DNA from: Xylocopa sonorina
Lineage: Eukaryota > Arthropoda > Insecta > Hymenoptera > Apidae
Reading direction: 5' to 3'
DNA length: 64,000 nt
Assembly: GCF_050948175.1 (NCBI RefSeq)
Contig: NW_027490177.1
Coordinates: forward strand, 868,001-932,000
Below are positions 26,387 through 40,384 of the stretch, piece by piece; position 1 is the first letter of the stretch; each line of letters starts with the position of its first letter. A model generated the notes under the pieces. It was not told the DNA's origin and did no database searches. It worked only from the letters and a program-made list of their open reading frames with translations. Made by a program: the position numbers and the translations under genes.

Positions 26387-27609
26387 TAGATTTCAAATGC
26401 TTCTTAAAACGAGATATTGCCTCTCATATCTACGTTTCATGATAAGATATAATATTCATTTCGAAGTGTTATGCATTCCTCGTCTACGATTCAAATCAAA
26501 GTAAATGTGACACTTCGTTGCAAGGAAATAGCGATTGCAGATGTCTACGTATCGTAGCAATAGAGTTCTAATGCTTCTTAAAACGCGATATCGCATCTCA
26601 TTTCTATGTTTCATGGTAAGATATAATATGATTTGCGAAGTGTTATGTATTCCTCGTCTACACTTCAAATGAATGTAAATTCGACACTTCCTTGCAAGGA
26701 AATAGCGTTTGCAAATGTCTACCTATCGTAGCAATATTGTTCTAATGCTTCTTAAAACGCGATATCGCATCTCATTTCTATGTTTCATGGTAAGATATAA
26801 TATGATTTGCGAAGAGTTATGTATTCCTCGTCTACACTTCAAATGAATGTAAATGCGACACTTCCTTGCAAGGAAATAGCGTTTGCAATTGTCTACCCAT
26901 CGTAGCAATAGTTTTCTAATGCTTCTTAAAACGCGATATCTCATCTCATTTCTATGTTTCATGGTAAGATATAATATGATTTGCGAAGTGTCATGTATTC
27001 CTCGTCTACACATCAAATGAATGTGAATGCGACACATTCTTGCAAGGAAATAGCATTTGCAGATGTCTACGTATCGTAGCAATGGATTTCTGCTGCTTCT
27101 TAAAACGCGATATCGCTTCTCATTTCTATGTTTCATGGTAAGATATAATATGATTTGCGAAGTGTTATGTATTCCTAGTCTACACTTCAATTGAATGTAA
27201 ATGCGACACTTCCTTGCAAGGAAATAGCGTTTGGAAATGTCTACCTATCGTAGCAATAGTGTTCTAATGCTTCTTAAAACGCGATATCGCATTTCATTTC
27301 TATGTTTCATGGTAAGATATAATATGATTTGCGAAGTGTCATGTATTCCTCGTCTACACATCAAATGAATGTAAATGCGACACTTCCTTGCAAGGAAATA
27401 GCGTTTGCAAATGTCTACCTATCGTAGCAATAGTGTTCTAATGCTTCTTAAAACGCGATATCGCATCTCATTTCTATGTTTCATGGTAAGATATAATATG
27501 ATTTGCGAAGTGTCATGTATTCCTCTTCTACACTTCAAATGAATGTAAATGCGACACTTCCTTGCAAGGAAATAGCGTTTGCAGATGTCTACGTAACGTA
27601 GCAATAGAG

Positions 27610-28730
27610 TTCTAATGCTTCTTAAAACGCGATATCGCATCTCATTTCTATGTTTCATGGTAAGATATAATATGATTTGCGAAGTGTTATTTATACCTCG
27701 TCTACACATCAAATGAATGTAAATGCGACACTTTCTTGCAAGGAAATAGCATTTGCAGATGTCTACGTATCGTAGCAATGGATTTCTGCTGCTTCTTAAA
27801 ACGCGATATCGCATCTCATTTCTATGTTTCATGGTAAGATATAATATGATTTGCGGAGTGTCATGTATTCCTCGTCTACACTTCAAATGAATGTAAATGC
27901 GACTCTTCCCTGCAAGGAAATAGCGTTTGCAGATGTCTAGGTATCGTAGCAATAGAGTTCTAATGCTTCTTAAAACGCGATATCGCATCTCATTTCTATG
28001 TTTCATGGTAAGATATAATATGATTTGCGAAGTGTTATGTATCCCTCGTATACACTTCAAATGAATGTAAATGCGACACTTCCTTGCAAGGAAATAGCGT
28101 TTGCAAATGTCTACCTATCGTAGCAGTAGTGTTCTAATGCTTCTTAGAACGCGATGTCGCATCTCATTTCTATGTTTCATGGTAAGATATAATATGATTT
28201 GCGAAGTGTCATGTATTCCTCGTTTACACTTCAAATGAATGTATATGCGACACTTCCTTGCAAGGAAATAGCGTTTGCAGATGTCTACGTATCGTAGCAA
28301 TAGAGTTCTAATGCTTCTTAAAACGCGATATCGCATCACATTTATATGGTTCATGGTAAGATATAATATGATTTGCGAAGTGTTATGTATTCCTCATCAA
28401 ACATCATCTGATTGTAAATGCGACACTTCCTTGCAAGGAAATAGCGTTTGCAGATGTCTACGTATCGTAGCAATAGAGTTCTTATGATTCTTAAATCGCG
28501 ATATCGCATCTCATTTCTACGTTTCATGGTAGGATATTATATGATTTGCGAAGTGTCATGTATTCCTCGTGTACACTTCAAATGAATGTAAATGCGACAC
28601 TTCCTTGCTAGGAAATAGCGTCTGCAGATGTCTAGGTATCGTAGCAGTAGTGTTCTAATGCTTCTTAGAACGCGATGTCGCATCTCATTTCTATGTTTCA
28701 TGGTAAGATATAATATGATTTGCGAAGTGT
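27610..28730. repeat. Dispersed HOR segment, copy 1 (gttatttatacc type)
   Basis: It matches 31611-32732 at a shift of 4001-4002 bp, and the left half matches 62459 onward. Markers in order are gttatttatacc, gcatttgcag with ggatttctgc, gcggagtgtc, cttccctgc, gtatccctcg, then a cagtagtgttc monomer with gcgatgtcgc. The shift changes by 1 bp across the 1-bp deletion in 28351-28523. Confidence 0.82.
28351..28523. repeat. 173-bp monomer (1-bp deletion)
   Basis: Near 28400 this copy reads tcatcaaacatc where its duplicate near 32400 reads tcatcaacacatc. The 1-bp loss shifts the reading frame and creates the only plus-strand open frame of any length (28275-28487), which is therefore an accident. Confidence 0.85.
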
Positions 28731-30388
28731 CATGTATTCCTCGTCTACACTTCAAATGAATGTAAATGCGACACTTCCTTGCAAAGAAGTAGCGTTTAGA
28801 AATGTCTACCTATCGTAGCAATAGTGTTCTAATGCTTCTTAAAACGCGATATCGCATCTCATTTCTATGTTTCATGGTAAGATATAATATGATTTGCGAA
28901 GTGTCATGTATTCCTCTTCTACACTTCAAATGAATGTAAATGCGAAACTTCCTTGCAAGGAAATAGCGATTGCAGATGTCTACGTATTGTGGCAATAGAG
29001 TTCTAATGATTCTTAAAACGCTATATCGCATCTCATTTCTATGTTTCATGGTAAGATATAATATGATTTGCGAAGTGTTATGTATTCCTCGTCTACACTT
29101 CAAATGAATGTAAATGCGACACTTCCTTGCAAGGAAATAGCGTTTGCAGATGTCTGCGTATCGAAGCAATAGATTTCAAATGCTTCTTAAAACGAGATAT
29201 TGCCTCTCATATCTACGTTTCATGATAAGATATAATATTCATTGCGAAGTGTTATGCATTCCTCGTCTACGATTCAAATGAAAGTAAATGTGACACTTCG
29301 TTGCAAGGAAATAGCGATTGCAGATGTCTACGTATCGTAGCAATAGAGTTCTAATGCTTCTTAAAACGCGATATCGCATCTCATTTCTATGTTTCATGGT
29401 AAGATATAATATGATTTGCGAAGTGTTATGTATTCCTCATCAACACATCAACCGAATGTAAATGCGACACTTCCTTGCAAGGAAATAGCGTTTGCAGATG
29501 TCTACGTATCGTAGCAATGGATTTCTGATGCTTCTTAAAACGCGATATCGCATCTCATTTCTATGTTTCATGGTAAGATATAATATGATTTGCGAAGTGT
29601 CATGTATTCCTCGTCCACACTTCAAATGAATGTAAATGCGACACCTCCTTGCTAGGAAATAGCGTCTGCTGATGTCTAGGTATCGTAGAAATAGAGTTCT
29701 AATGCTTCTTAAAACGCGATATCGCATCACATTTGTATGTTTCATGGTAAGATATAATATGATTTGCGAAGTGTTATGTGTTCCTCGTCTACACTTCAAA
29801 TGAATGTAAATGCGACACTTCCTTGCTAGGAAATAGCGTTTGCAGATGTCTACGTATCGTTGCAATGGATTTCTGCTGCTTCTCAAAACGCGACATCGCA
29901 ACTCATTTCTATGTTTCATGGTAAGATATAATATGATTTGCGAAGTGTTATGTATTCCTAGTCTACACTTCAAATGAATGTAAATGCGACACTTCCTTGC
30001 AAGGAAATAGCGTTTGCAAATGTCTACCTATCGTAGCAATAGTGTTCTAATGCTACTTAAAACGCGATATCGCATCTCATTTCTATGTTTCATGGTAAGA
30101 TATAATATCATTTGCGAAGTGTCATGTATTCCTCGCCTACACTTCAAATGAATGTAAATGCGACACTTCCTTGCAAGGAAATAGCGTTTGCAAATGTCTA
30201 CCTATCGTAGCAATAGAGTTCTTATGATTCTTAAAACGCGATATCGCATCTCATTTCTACGTTTCATGGTAGGATATTATATGATTTGCGAAGTGTTATG
30301 TATTCCTCGTCTACACATCAAATGAATGTAAATGCGACACTTCCTTGCAAGGAAATAGCATTTGCAGATGTCTACGTATCGTAGCAAT

Positions 30389-31432
30389 GGATTTCTGATG
30401 CTTCTTAAAACGCGATATCGCATCTCATTTCTATGTTTCATGGTAAGATATAATATGATCTGCGAAGTTTCATGTATTCCTCGTCCACACTTCAAATGAA
30501 TGTAAATGCGACACCTCCTTGCTAGGAAATAGCGTCTGCTGATGTCTAGGTATCGTAGAAATAGAGTTCTAATGCTTCTTAAAACGCGATATCGCATCAC
30601 ATTTCTATGTTTCATGGTAAGATATAATATGATTTGTGAAGTGTTATGTATTCCTCGTCTACACTTCAAATGAATGTAAATGCGACACTTCCTTGCTAGG
30701 AAATAGCGTTTGCAGATGTCTACGTATCGTAGCAATGGATTTCTGATGCTTCTCAAAACGCGATATCGCATCTCATTTCTATGTTTCATGGTAGGATATT
30801 ATATGATTTGCGAAGTGTTATGTATTCCTCGTCTACACATCAAATGAATGTAAATGCGACACTTCCTTGCAAGGAAATAGCGTTTGCAGATGTCTACGTA
30901 TCGTAGCAATGGATTTCTGATGCTTCTTAAAACGCGATATCGCATCTCATTTCTATGTTTCATGGTAAGATATAATATGATCTGCGAAGTTTCATGTATT
31001 CCTCGTCCACACTTCAAATGAATGTAAATGCGACACCTCCTTGCTAGGAAATAGCGTCTGCTGATGTCTAGGTATCGTAGAAATAGAGTTCTAATGCTTC
31101 TTAAAACGCGATATCGCATCACATTTCTATGTTTCATGGTAAGATATAATATGATTTGCGAAGTGTTATGTATTCCTCGTCTACACTTCAAATGAATGTA
31201 AATGCGACACTTCCTTGCTAGGAAATAGCGTTTGCAGATGTCTACGTATCGTAGCAATGGATTTCTGATGCTTCTCAAAACGCGATATCGCATCTCATTT
31301 CTATGTTTCATGGTAAGATGTAATATGATTTGCGAAGTGTTATGTATTCCTCGTCTACACTTCAAATGAATGTAAATGCGACACTTTCTTGCAAGGAAAT
31401 AGCGTTTGCAGATGTCTACGTATCGTAGCAAT
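30389..31432. repeat. Trimeric HOR, 522-bp tandem duplication
   Basis: ggatttctgatgc occurs at 30389, 30737, 30911 and 31259, giving a 348+174 pattern repeated at 522 bp. The rare gatctgcgaagtttc variant (about 30459 and 30981) confirms the 522-bp shift. The same rare variant occurs once near 22454, linking this block to the 22-kb dimeric HOR. Confidence 0.85.
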
Positions 31433-31610
31433 AGATTTCAAATGCTTCCTAAAACGAGATATTGCATCTCATTTCTATGTTTCATGGTAAGATATAATAT
31501 GATTTGCGAAGTGTTATGTATTCCTCGTCTACACATCAAATGAATGTAAATGCGACACTTCCTTGCAAGGAAATAGCGTTTGGAAATGTCTACCTATCGT
31601 AGCAATAGTG

Positions 31611-32732
31611 TTCCAATGCTTCTTAAAACGCGATATCGCATCTCATTTCTATGTTTCATGGTAAGATATAATATGATTTGCGAAGTGTTATTTATACCTC
31701 GTCTACACATCAAATGAATGTAAATGCGACACTTTCTTGCAAGGAAATAGCATTTGCAGATGTCTACGTATCGTAGCAATGGATTTCTGCTGCTTCTTAA
31801 AACGCGATATCGCATCTCATTTCTATGTTTCATGGTAAGATATAATATGATTTGCGGAGTGTCATGTATTCCTCGTCTACACTTCAAATGAATGTAAATG
31901 CGACACTTCCCTGCAAGGAAATAGCGTTTGCAGATGTCTAGGTATCGTAGCAATAGAGTTCTAATGCTTCTTAAAACGCGATATCGCATCTCATTTCTAT
32001 GTTTCATGGTAAGATATAATATGATTTGCGAAGTGTTATGTATCCCTCGTATACACTTCAAATGAATGTAAATGCGACACTTCCTTGCAAGGAAATAGCG
32101 TTTGCAAATGTCTACCTATCGTAGCAGTAGTGTTCTAATGCTTCTTAGAACGCGATGTCGCATCTCATTTCTATGTTTCATGGTAAGATATAATATGATT
32201 TGCGAAGTGTCATGTATTCCTCGTTTACACTTCAAATGAATGTAAATGCGACACTTCCTTGCAAGGAAATAGCGTTTGCAGATGTCTACGTATCGTAGCA
32301 ATAGAGTTCTAATGCTTCTTAAAACGCGATATCGCATCACATTTCTATGTTTCATGGTAAGATATAATATGATTTGCGAAGTGTTATGTATTCCTCATCA
32401 ACACATCATCTGATTGTAAATGCGACACTTCCTTGCAAGGAAATAGCGTTTGCAGATGTCTACGTATCGTAGCAATAGAGTTCTTATGATTCTTAAATCG
32501 CGATATCGCATCTCATTTCTACGTTTCATGGTAGAATATTATATGATTTGCGAAGTGTCATGTATTCCTCGTGTACACTTCAAATGAATGTAAATGCGAC
32601 ACTTCCTTGCTAGGAAATAGAGTCTGCAGATGTCTAGGAATCGTAGCAGTAGTATTCTAATGCTTCTTAGAACGCGATGTCGCATCTCATTTCTATGTTT
32701 CATGGTAAGATATAATATGATTTGCGAAGTGT
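31611..32732. repeat. Dispersed HOR segment, copy 2 (gttatttatacc type)
   Basis: It is the duplicate of 27610-28730, and it also matches 62390-62990 at a constant shift of 30772 bp. It carries gttatttatacc at 31687 and gtatccctcgtatac near 32040. Differences from copy 1 include gtctaggaatcg near 32636 and an intact acacatcatctg near 32401. Confidence 0.82.
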
Positions 32733-34139
32733 CATGTATTCATCTTCTACACTTCAAATGAATGTAAATGCGACACTTCCTTGCAAGGAAATAGCGTTTG
32801 CAGATGTCTACGTATCGTAGCAGTAGAGTTCTAATGTTTCTTAAAACGCGATATCGCATCTCATTTCTGTGTTTCATGGTAAGATATAATATGATTTGCG
32901 AAGTGTTATGTATTCCTCGTCTACACATCAAATGGATGTAAATGCGACACTTTCTTGCAAGGAAACAGCATTTGCAGATGTCTACGTATCGTAGCAATGG
33001 ATTTCTGCTGCTTCTTAAAACGCGATATCGCATCTCATTTCTATGTTTCATGGTAAGATATAATATGATTTGCGAAGTGTTATGTATTCCTAGTCTACAC
33101 TTCAATTGAATGTAAATGCGACACTTCCTTGCAAGGAAATAGCGTTTGCAAATGTCTACCTATCGTAGCAATAGTGTTCTAATGCTTCTTAAAACGCGAT
33201 ATCGCATCTCATTTCTATGTTTCATGGTAAGATATAATATGATTTGCGAAGTGTCATGTATTCCTCGTCTACACTTCAAATGAATGTAAATGCGACACTT
33301 CCTTGCAAGGAAATAGCGTTTAGAAATGTCTACCTATCGTAGCAATAGTGTTCTAATGCTTCTTAAAACGCGATATCGCATCTCATTTCTATGTTTCATG
33401 GTAAGATATAATATGATTTGCGAAGTGTCATGTATTCCTCTTCTACACTTCAAATGAATGTAAATGCGACACTTCCTTGCAAGGAAATAGCGTTTGCAGA
33501 TGTCTACGTATCGTAGCAATAGAGTTCTAATGGTTCTTAAAACGCGATATCGCATCTCATTTCTATGTTTCATGGTAAGATATAATATGATTTGCGAAGT
33601 GTTATTTATACCTCGTCTACACATCAAATGAATGTAAATGCGACACTTTCTTGCAAGTAAATAGCATTTGCAGATGTCTACGTATCGTAGCAATGGATTT
33701 CTGCTGCTTCTTAAAACGCGATATCGCATCTCATTTCTATGTTTCATGGTAGGGTACAATATGATTTGCGGAGTGTCATGTATTCCTCGTCTACACTTCA
33801 AATGAATGTAAATGCGACACTTCCCTGCAAGGAAATAGCGTTTGCAGATGTCTAGGTATCGTAGCAATAGAGTTCAAATGCTTCTTAAAACGAGATACTG
33901 CATCTCATATCTATGTTTCATGATAAGATATAATATTCATTGCGAAGTGTTATGCATTCCTCGTCTACGATTCAAATGACTGTAAATGCAACACTTCCTT
34001 GCAAGGAAATAGCGTTTGCAGATGTCTACGTATCGTAGCAATAGAGTTCTAATGCTTCTTAAAACGCGATATCGCATCTCGTTTCTATGTTTCATGGTAA
34101 GATATAATATGATTTGCGAAGTGTTGTGTATTCCTCGTC

Positions 34140-34630
34140 TACACTTCAAATGAATGTAAATGCGACACTTCTTTGCAAGGAAATAGCGTTTGCAGATGTC
34201 TACGTATCGTAGCAATAGAGTTCTTATGATTCTTAAAACGCGATATCGCATCACATTTCTATGTTTCATGGTAAGATATAATATGATTTGCGAAGTGTTA
34301 TGTATTCCTCGTCTACACATCAAATGAATGTAAATGCGACACTTTCTTGCAAGGAAATAGCATTTGCAGATGTCTACGTATCGTAGCAATGGATTTCTGC
34401 TGCTTCTTAAAACGCGATATCGCATCTCATTTCTATGTTTCATGGTAAGATATAATATAATTTGCGAAGTGTTATGTATTCCTAGTCTACACTTCAATTG
34501 AATGTAAATGCGACACTTCCTTGCAAGGAAATAGCGTTTGCAAATGTCTACCTATCGTAGCAATAGTGTTCTAATGCTTCTTAAAACGCGATATCGCATC
34601 TCATTTCTATGTTTCATGGTAAGATATAAT
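34140..34630. repeat. Segment shared with 37620-38110 and HOR block D
   Basis: It matches 37620-38110 at a shift of exactly 20 monomers (3480 bp). The marker is the rare ataatataatttgcg, which also occurs near 50800 and 53405 inside HOR block D. Matching ends near 34630, where this copy changes to atattctttgcg. Confidence 0.78.
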
Positions 34631-37440
34631 ATTCTTTGCGAAGTGCTATGCATTCCTCCTCTACGATTCAAATGAATGTAAATGCGACACATCCTTGCAA
34701 GGAAATAGCGTTTGCAGATGTCTACCTATCGTAGCAATAGTGTTCTAATGCTTCTTAAAACGCGATATCGCATCTCATTTCTATGTTTCATGGTAAGATA
34801 TAATATGATTTGCGAAGTGTCATGTATTCCTCTTCTACACTTCAAATAAATGTAAATGCGACACTTCCTTGCAAGGAAATAGCGTTTGCAGATGTCTACG
34901 TATCGTAGCAATAGAGTTCTTATGATTCTTAAAACGCGATATCGCATCTCATTTCTACGTTTCATGGTAGGATATTATATGATTTGCGAAGTGTTATGTA
35001 TTCCTCGTCTACACATCAAATGAATGTAAATGCGACACTTCCTTGCTAGGAAATAGCGTTTGCCGATGTCTACGTATCGTAGCAATAGAGTTCTTATGAT
35101 TCTTAAAACGCGATATCGCATCTCATTTCTATGTTTCATGGTATGATATAATATGATTTGCGAAGTGTTATGTATTCCTCGTCTACACTTCAAATGAATG
35201 TAAATGCGACACTTCCTTGCAAGGAAGTAGCGTTTGCAGATGTCTACGTATCGAAGCAATAGATTTCAAATGCTTCTTAAAACGAGATATTGCATCTCAT
35301 ATCTACGTTTCATGATAAGATATAATATTCATTGCGAAGTGTTATGCATTCCTCGTCTACGATTCAAATGAAAGTAAATGCGACACTTCGTTGCAAGGAA
35401 ATAGCGATTGCAGATGTGTAAGTATCGTAGCAATGGAGTTCATATGATCCTTAAAACGCGATATCGCATCTCATATCTATGTTTCAAGATAAGATATAAT
35501 ATTCATTGCGAAGTGTTATGCATTCCTCGTCTACGATTCAAATGAAAGTAAATGTGACACTTCGTTGCAAGGAAATAGCGATTGCAGATGTCTACGTATC
35601 GTAGCAATAGAGTTCTAATGCTTCTTAAAACGCGATATCGCATCTCATTTCTATGTTTCATGGTAAGATATAATATGATTTGCGAAGTGTTATGTATTCC
35701 TCGTCTACACTTCAAATGAATGTAAATGCAACCCTTCCTTGCAAGGAAATAGCGTTTGCAGATGTCTACGTATCGAAGCAATAGAGTTCAAATGCTTCTT
35801 AAAACGAGATATTGCATCTCATATCTATGTTTCATGATAAGATATAATATTCTTTGCGAAGTGCTATGCATTCCTCCTCTACGATTCAAATGAATGTAAA
35901 TGCGACACTTCCTTGCAAGGAAATAGCGTTTGCAATTGTCTACCTATCGTAGCAGTAGTGTTCTAATGCTTCTTAAAACGCGATATCGCTTCTCATTTCT
36001 ATGTTTCATGGTAAGATATAATATGATTTGCGAAGTGTTATGTATTCCTCGTCTACACTTCAAATGAATGTATATGCGACACTTCCTTGCAAGGAAATGG
36101 CGTTTGCAGATGTCTACGTATCGTAGCAATAGAGTTCTAATGCTTCTTAAAACGCGATATCGCATCACATTTCTATGTTTCATGGTAAGATATAATATGA
36201 TTTGCGAAGTGTCATGTATTCCTCGTTTACACTTCAAATGAATGTAAATGCGACACTTCCTTGCAAGGAAGTAGCGATTGCAGATGTCTACGTATCGTAG
36301 CAATAGATTTCATATGATTCTTAGAACGCGATATCGCATCTCATATCTATGTTTCAAGATAAGATATAATATTCATTGCGAAGTGTCATGTATTCCTCGT
36401 CTACACTTCAAATGAATGTAAATGCGACACTTCCTTGCAAGGAAATAGCGTTTGCAAATGTCTACCTATCGTAGCAATAGAGTTCTAATGCTTCTTAAAA
36501 CGCGATATCGCATCACATTTCTATGTTTCATGGTAAGATATAATATGATTTGCGAAGTGTCATGTATTTCTCGTTTACACTTCAAATGAATGTAAATGCG
36601 ACACTTCCTTGCAAGGAAATAGCGACTGCAGATGTCTACGTATCGTAGCAATAGAGTTCATATGATTCTTAAAACGCGATATCGCATCTCATATCTATGT
36701 TTCAAGATAAGATATAATATTCATTGCGAAGTGTTATGCATTCCTCGTCTACGATTCAAATGAAAGTAAATGCGACACTTTCTTGCAAGGAAATAGCATT
36801 TGCAGATGTCTACGTATCGTAGCAATAAAGTTCTAATGCTTCTTAAAACGCGATATCGCATCTCATTTCTATGTTTCATGGTAAGATATAATATGATTTG
36901 CGAAGTGTCATGTATTCCTCGTCTACACTTCAAACGAATGTAAATGCGACACTTCCTTGCAAGGAAATAGCGTTTGCAAATGTCTACCTATCGTAGCAAT
37001 AGTGTTCCAATGCTTCTTAAAACGCGATATCGCTTCTCATTTCTATGTTTCATGGTAAGATATAATATGATTTGCGAAGAGTTATGTATTCCTCGTCTAC
37101 ACTTCAAATGAATGTATATGCGACACTTCCTTGCAAGGAAATAGCGTTTGCAGATGTCTACGTATCGTAGCAATAGAGTTCTAATGCTTCTTAAAACGCG
37201 ATATCGCATCACATTTCTATGTTTCATGGTAAGATATAATATGATTTGCGAAGTGTCATGTATTCCTCGTTTACACTTCAAATGAATGTAAATGCGAAAC
37301 TTCCTTGCAAGGAAATAGCGTTTGCAGATGTCTACGTATCGTAGCAATAGAGTTCTAATGCTTCTTAAAACGCGATATCGCATCTCATTTCTATGTTTCA
37401 TGGTAAGATATAATATGATTTGCGAAGTGTTATGTATTCC

Positions 37441-38267
37441 TCAACAACACATCAACTGAATGTAAATGCGACACTTCCTTGCTAGGAAATAGCGTCTGCA
37501 GATGTCTAGGTATCGTAGCAGTAGTGTTCTAATGCTTCTTAGAACGCGATGTCGCATCTCATTTCTATGTTTCATGGTAAGATATAATATGATTTGCGAA
37601 GTGTTATGTATTCCTCGTCTACACTTCAAATGAATGTAAATGCGACACTTCTTTGCAAGGAAATAGCGTTTGCAGATGTCTACGTATCGTAGCAATAGAG
37701 TTCTTATGATTCTTAAAACGCGATATCGCATCACATTTCTATGTTTCATGGTAAGATATAATATGATTTGCGAAGTGTTATGTATTCCTCGTCTACACAT
37801 CAAATGAATGTAAATGCGACACTTTCTTGCAAGGAAATAGCATTTGCAGATGTCTACGTATCGTAGCAATGGATTTCTGCTGCTTCTTAAAACGCGATAT
37901 CGCATCTCATTTCTATGTTTCATGGTAAGATATAATATAATTTGCGAAGTGTTATGTATTCCTAGTCTACACTTCAATTGAATGTAAATGCGACACTTCC
38001 TTGCAAGGAAATAGCGTTTGCAAATGTCTACCTATCGTAGCAATAGTGTTCTAATGCTTCTTAAAACGCGATATCGCATCTCATTTCTATGTTTCATGGT
38101 AAGATATAATATGATTTGCGAAGTGTCATGTATTCCTCGTCTACACTTCAAATGAATGTAAATGCGACACTTCCTTGCAAGGAAATAGCGTTTGCAGATG
38201 TCTACGTATCGAAGCAATAGAGTTCAAATGCTTCTTAAAACGAGATATTGCATCTCATATCTATGTT
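37441..38267. repeat. Left end of HOR block D
   Basis: It matches 50309 onward at a shift of 12868 bp (74 monomers minus 8 bp, the four intervening 172-bp monomers). It also carries the ataatataatttgcg marker. This is the leftmost copy of the segment that precedes the 172-bp landmark in block D. Confidence 0.75.
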
Positions 38268-38439
38268 TCATGATAAGATATAATATTCTTTGCGAAGTGC
38301 TATGCATTCCTCCTCTACGATTCAAATGAATGTAAATGCGACACTTCCTTGCAAGGAAATAGCGTTTGCAGATGTCTACGTATCGTAGCAATAGAGTTCT
38401 TATGATTCTTAAAACGCGATATCGCATCTCATTTCTGTT
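38268..38439. repeat. HOR-D landmark 172-bp monomer, copy 1
   Basis: It ends in tttctgtttc and is followed by gtaaggtataat and atatccgtcg. This fixed context marks each HOR-D interval. Confidence 0.92.
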
Positions 38440-40384
38440 TCATGGTAAGGTATAATATGATTTGCGAAGTGTTATATATCCGTCGTCTACACTTCAAATG
38501 AATGTAAATGCGACACTTTCTTGCAAGGAAATAGCATTTGCAGATGTCTACGTATCGTAGCAATGGATTTCTGCTGCTTCTTAAAACGCGATATCGCAAC
38601 TCATTTCTATGTTTCATGGTAAGATATAATATGATTTGCGAAGTGTTATGTATTCCTAGTCTACACTTCAAATGAATGTAAATGCGACACTTCCTTGCAA
38701 GGAAATAGCGTTTGCAAATGTCTACCTATCGTAGCAATAGTGTTCTAATGATTCTTAAAACGCGATATCGCATCTCATTTCTATGTTTCATGGTAAGACA
38801 TAATATGATTTGCGAAGTGTCATGTATTCCTCGTCTACACTTCAAATGAATGTAAATGCGACACTTCCTTGCAAGGAAATAGCGTTTGCAAATGTCTACC
38901 TATCGTAGCAATTGTGTTCTAATGCTTCTTAAAACGCGATATCGCATCTCATTTCTATGTTTCATGGTAAGATATAATATGATTTGCGAAGTGTCATGTA
39001 TTCCTCTTCTACACTTCAAATAAATGTAAATGCGACACTTCCTTGCAAGGAAATAGCGTTTGCAGATGTCTACGTATCGTAGCAATAGAGTTCTAATGCT
39101 TCTTAAAACGCGATATCGCATCACATTTGTATGTTTCATGGTAAGATATAATATGATTTGCGAAGTGTTATGTGTTCCTCGTCTGCACTTCAAATGAATG
39201 TAAATGCGACACTTCCTTGCTAGGAAATAGCGTTTGCAGATGTCTACGTATCGTAGCAATGGATTTCTGATGCTTCTCAAAACGCGATATCGCAACTCAT
39301 TTCTATGTTTCATGGTAAGATATAATATGATTTGCGAAGTGTTATGTATTCCTAGTCTACACTTCAAATGAATGTAAATGCGACACTTCCTTGCAAGGAA
39401 ATAGCGTTTGCAGATGTCTACGTATCGAAGCAATAGATTTCAAATGCTTCTTAAAACGAGATATTGCATCTCATATCTACGTTTCATGATAAGATATAAT
39501 ATTCATTGCGAAGTGTTATGCATTCCACGTCTACGATTCAAATGAAAGTAAATGCGACACTTCGTTGCAAGGAAATAGCGATTGCAGATGTCTACGTATC
39601 GTAGCAATAGAGTTCATATGATCCTTAAAACGCGATATCGCATCTCATATCTATGTTTCAAGATAAGATATAATATTCATTGCGAAGTGTTATGCATTCC
39701 TCGTCTACGATTCAAATGAAAGTAAATGTGACACTTCGTTGCAAGGAAATAGCGATTGCAGATGTCTACGTATCGTAGCAATAGAGTTCTAATGCTTCTT
39801 AAAACGCGATATCGCATCTCATTTCTATGTTTCATGGTAAGATATAATATGATTTGCGAAGTGTTATGTATTCCTCGTCTACACTTCAAATGAATGTAAA
39901 TGCAACCCTTCCTTGCAAGGAAATAGCGTTTGCAGATGTCTACGTATCGAAGCAATAGAGTTCAAATGCTTCTTAAAACGAGATATTGCATCTCATATCT
40001 ATGTTTCATGATAAGATATAATATTCTTTGCGAAGTGCTATGCATTCCTCCTCTACGATTCAACTGAATGTAAATGCGACACTTCCTTGCAAGGAAATAG
40101 CGTTTGCAAATGTCTACCTATCGTAGCAATAGTGTTCTAATGCTTCTTAAAACGCGATATCGCATCTCATTTCTATGTTTCATGGTAAGATATAATATGA
40201 TTTGCGAAGTGTCATGTATTCCTCTTCTACACTTCAAATAAATGTAAATGCGACACTTCCTTGCAAGGAAATAGCGTTTGCAGATGTCTACGTATCGTAG
40301 CAATAGAGTTCTAATGCTTCTTAAAACGCAATATCGCATCTCATTTCTATGTTTCATGGTAAGATATAATATGATTTGCGAAGT

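Larger units (their letters stand above)
21931..37440. repeat. Mosaic satellite region with local HORs
   Basis: This is continuous 174-bp satellite. It is enriched in monomers carrying gtagaaatagag and ggatttctgatgc, and in cassettes with atattcattgcg. Several short HORs (348, 522 and 696 bp) are listed separately. There is one 173-bp monomer (28351-28523). No unique DNA was seen. Confidence 0.85.

Noticed and set aside
28275..28487. 70-codon plus-strand open frame
   Set aside because: It exists only because a 1-bp deletion near 28400 joins two frames of satellite sequence. The duplicate segment near 32400, without the deletion, lacks it.
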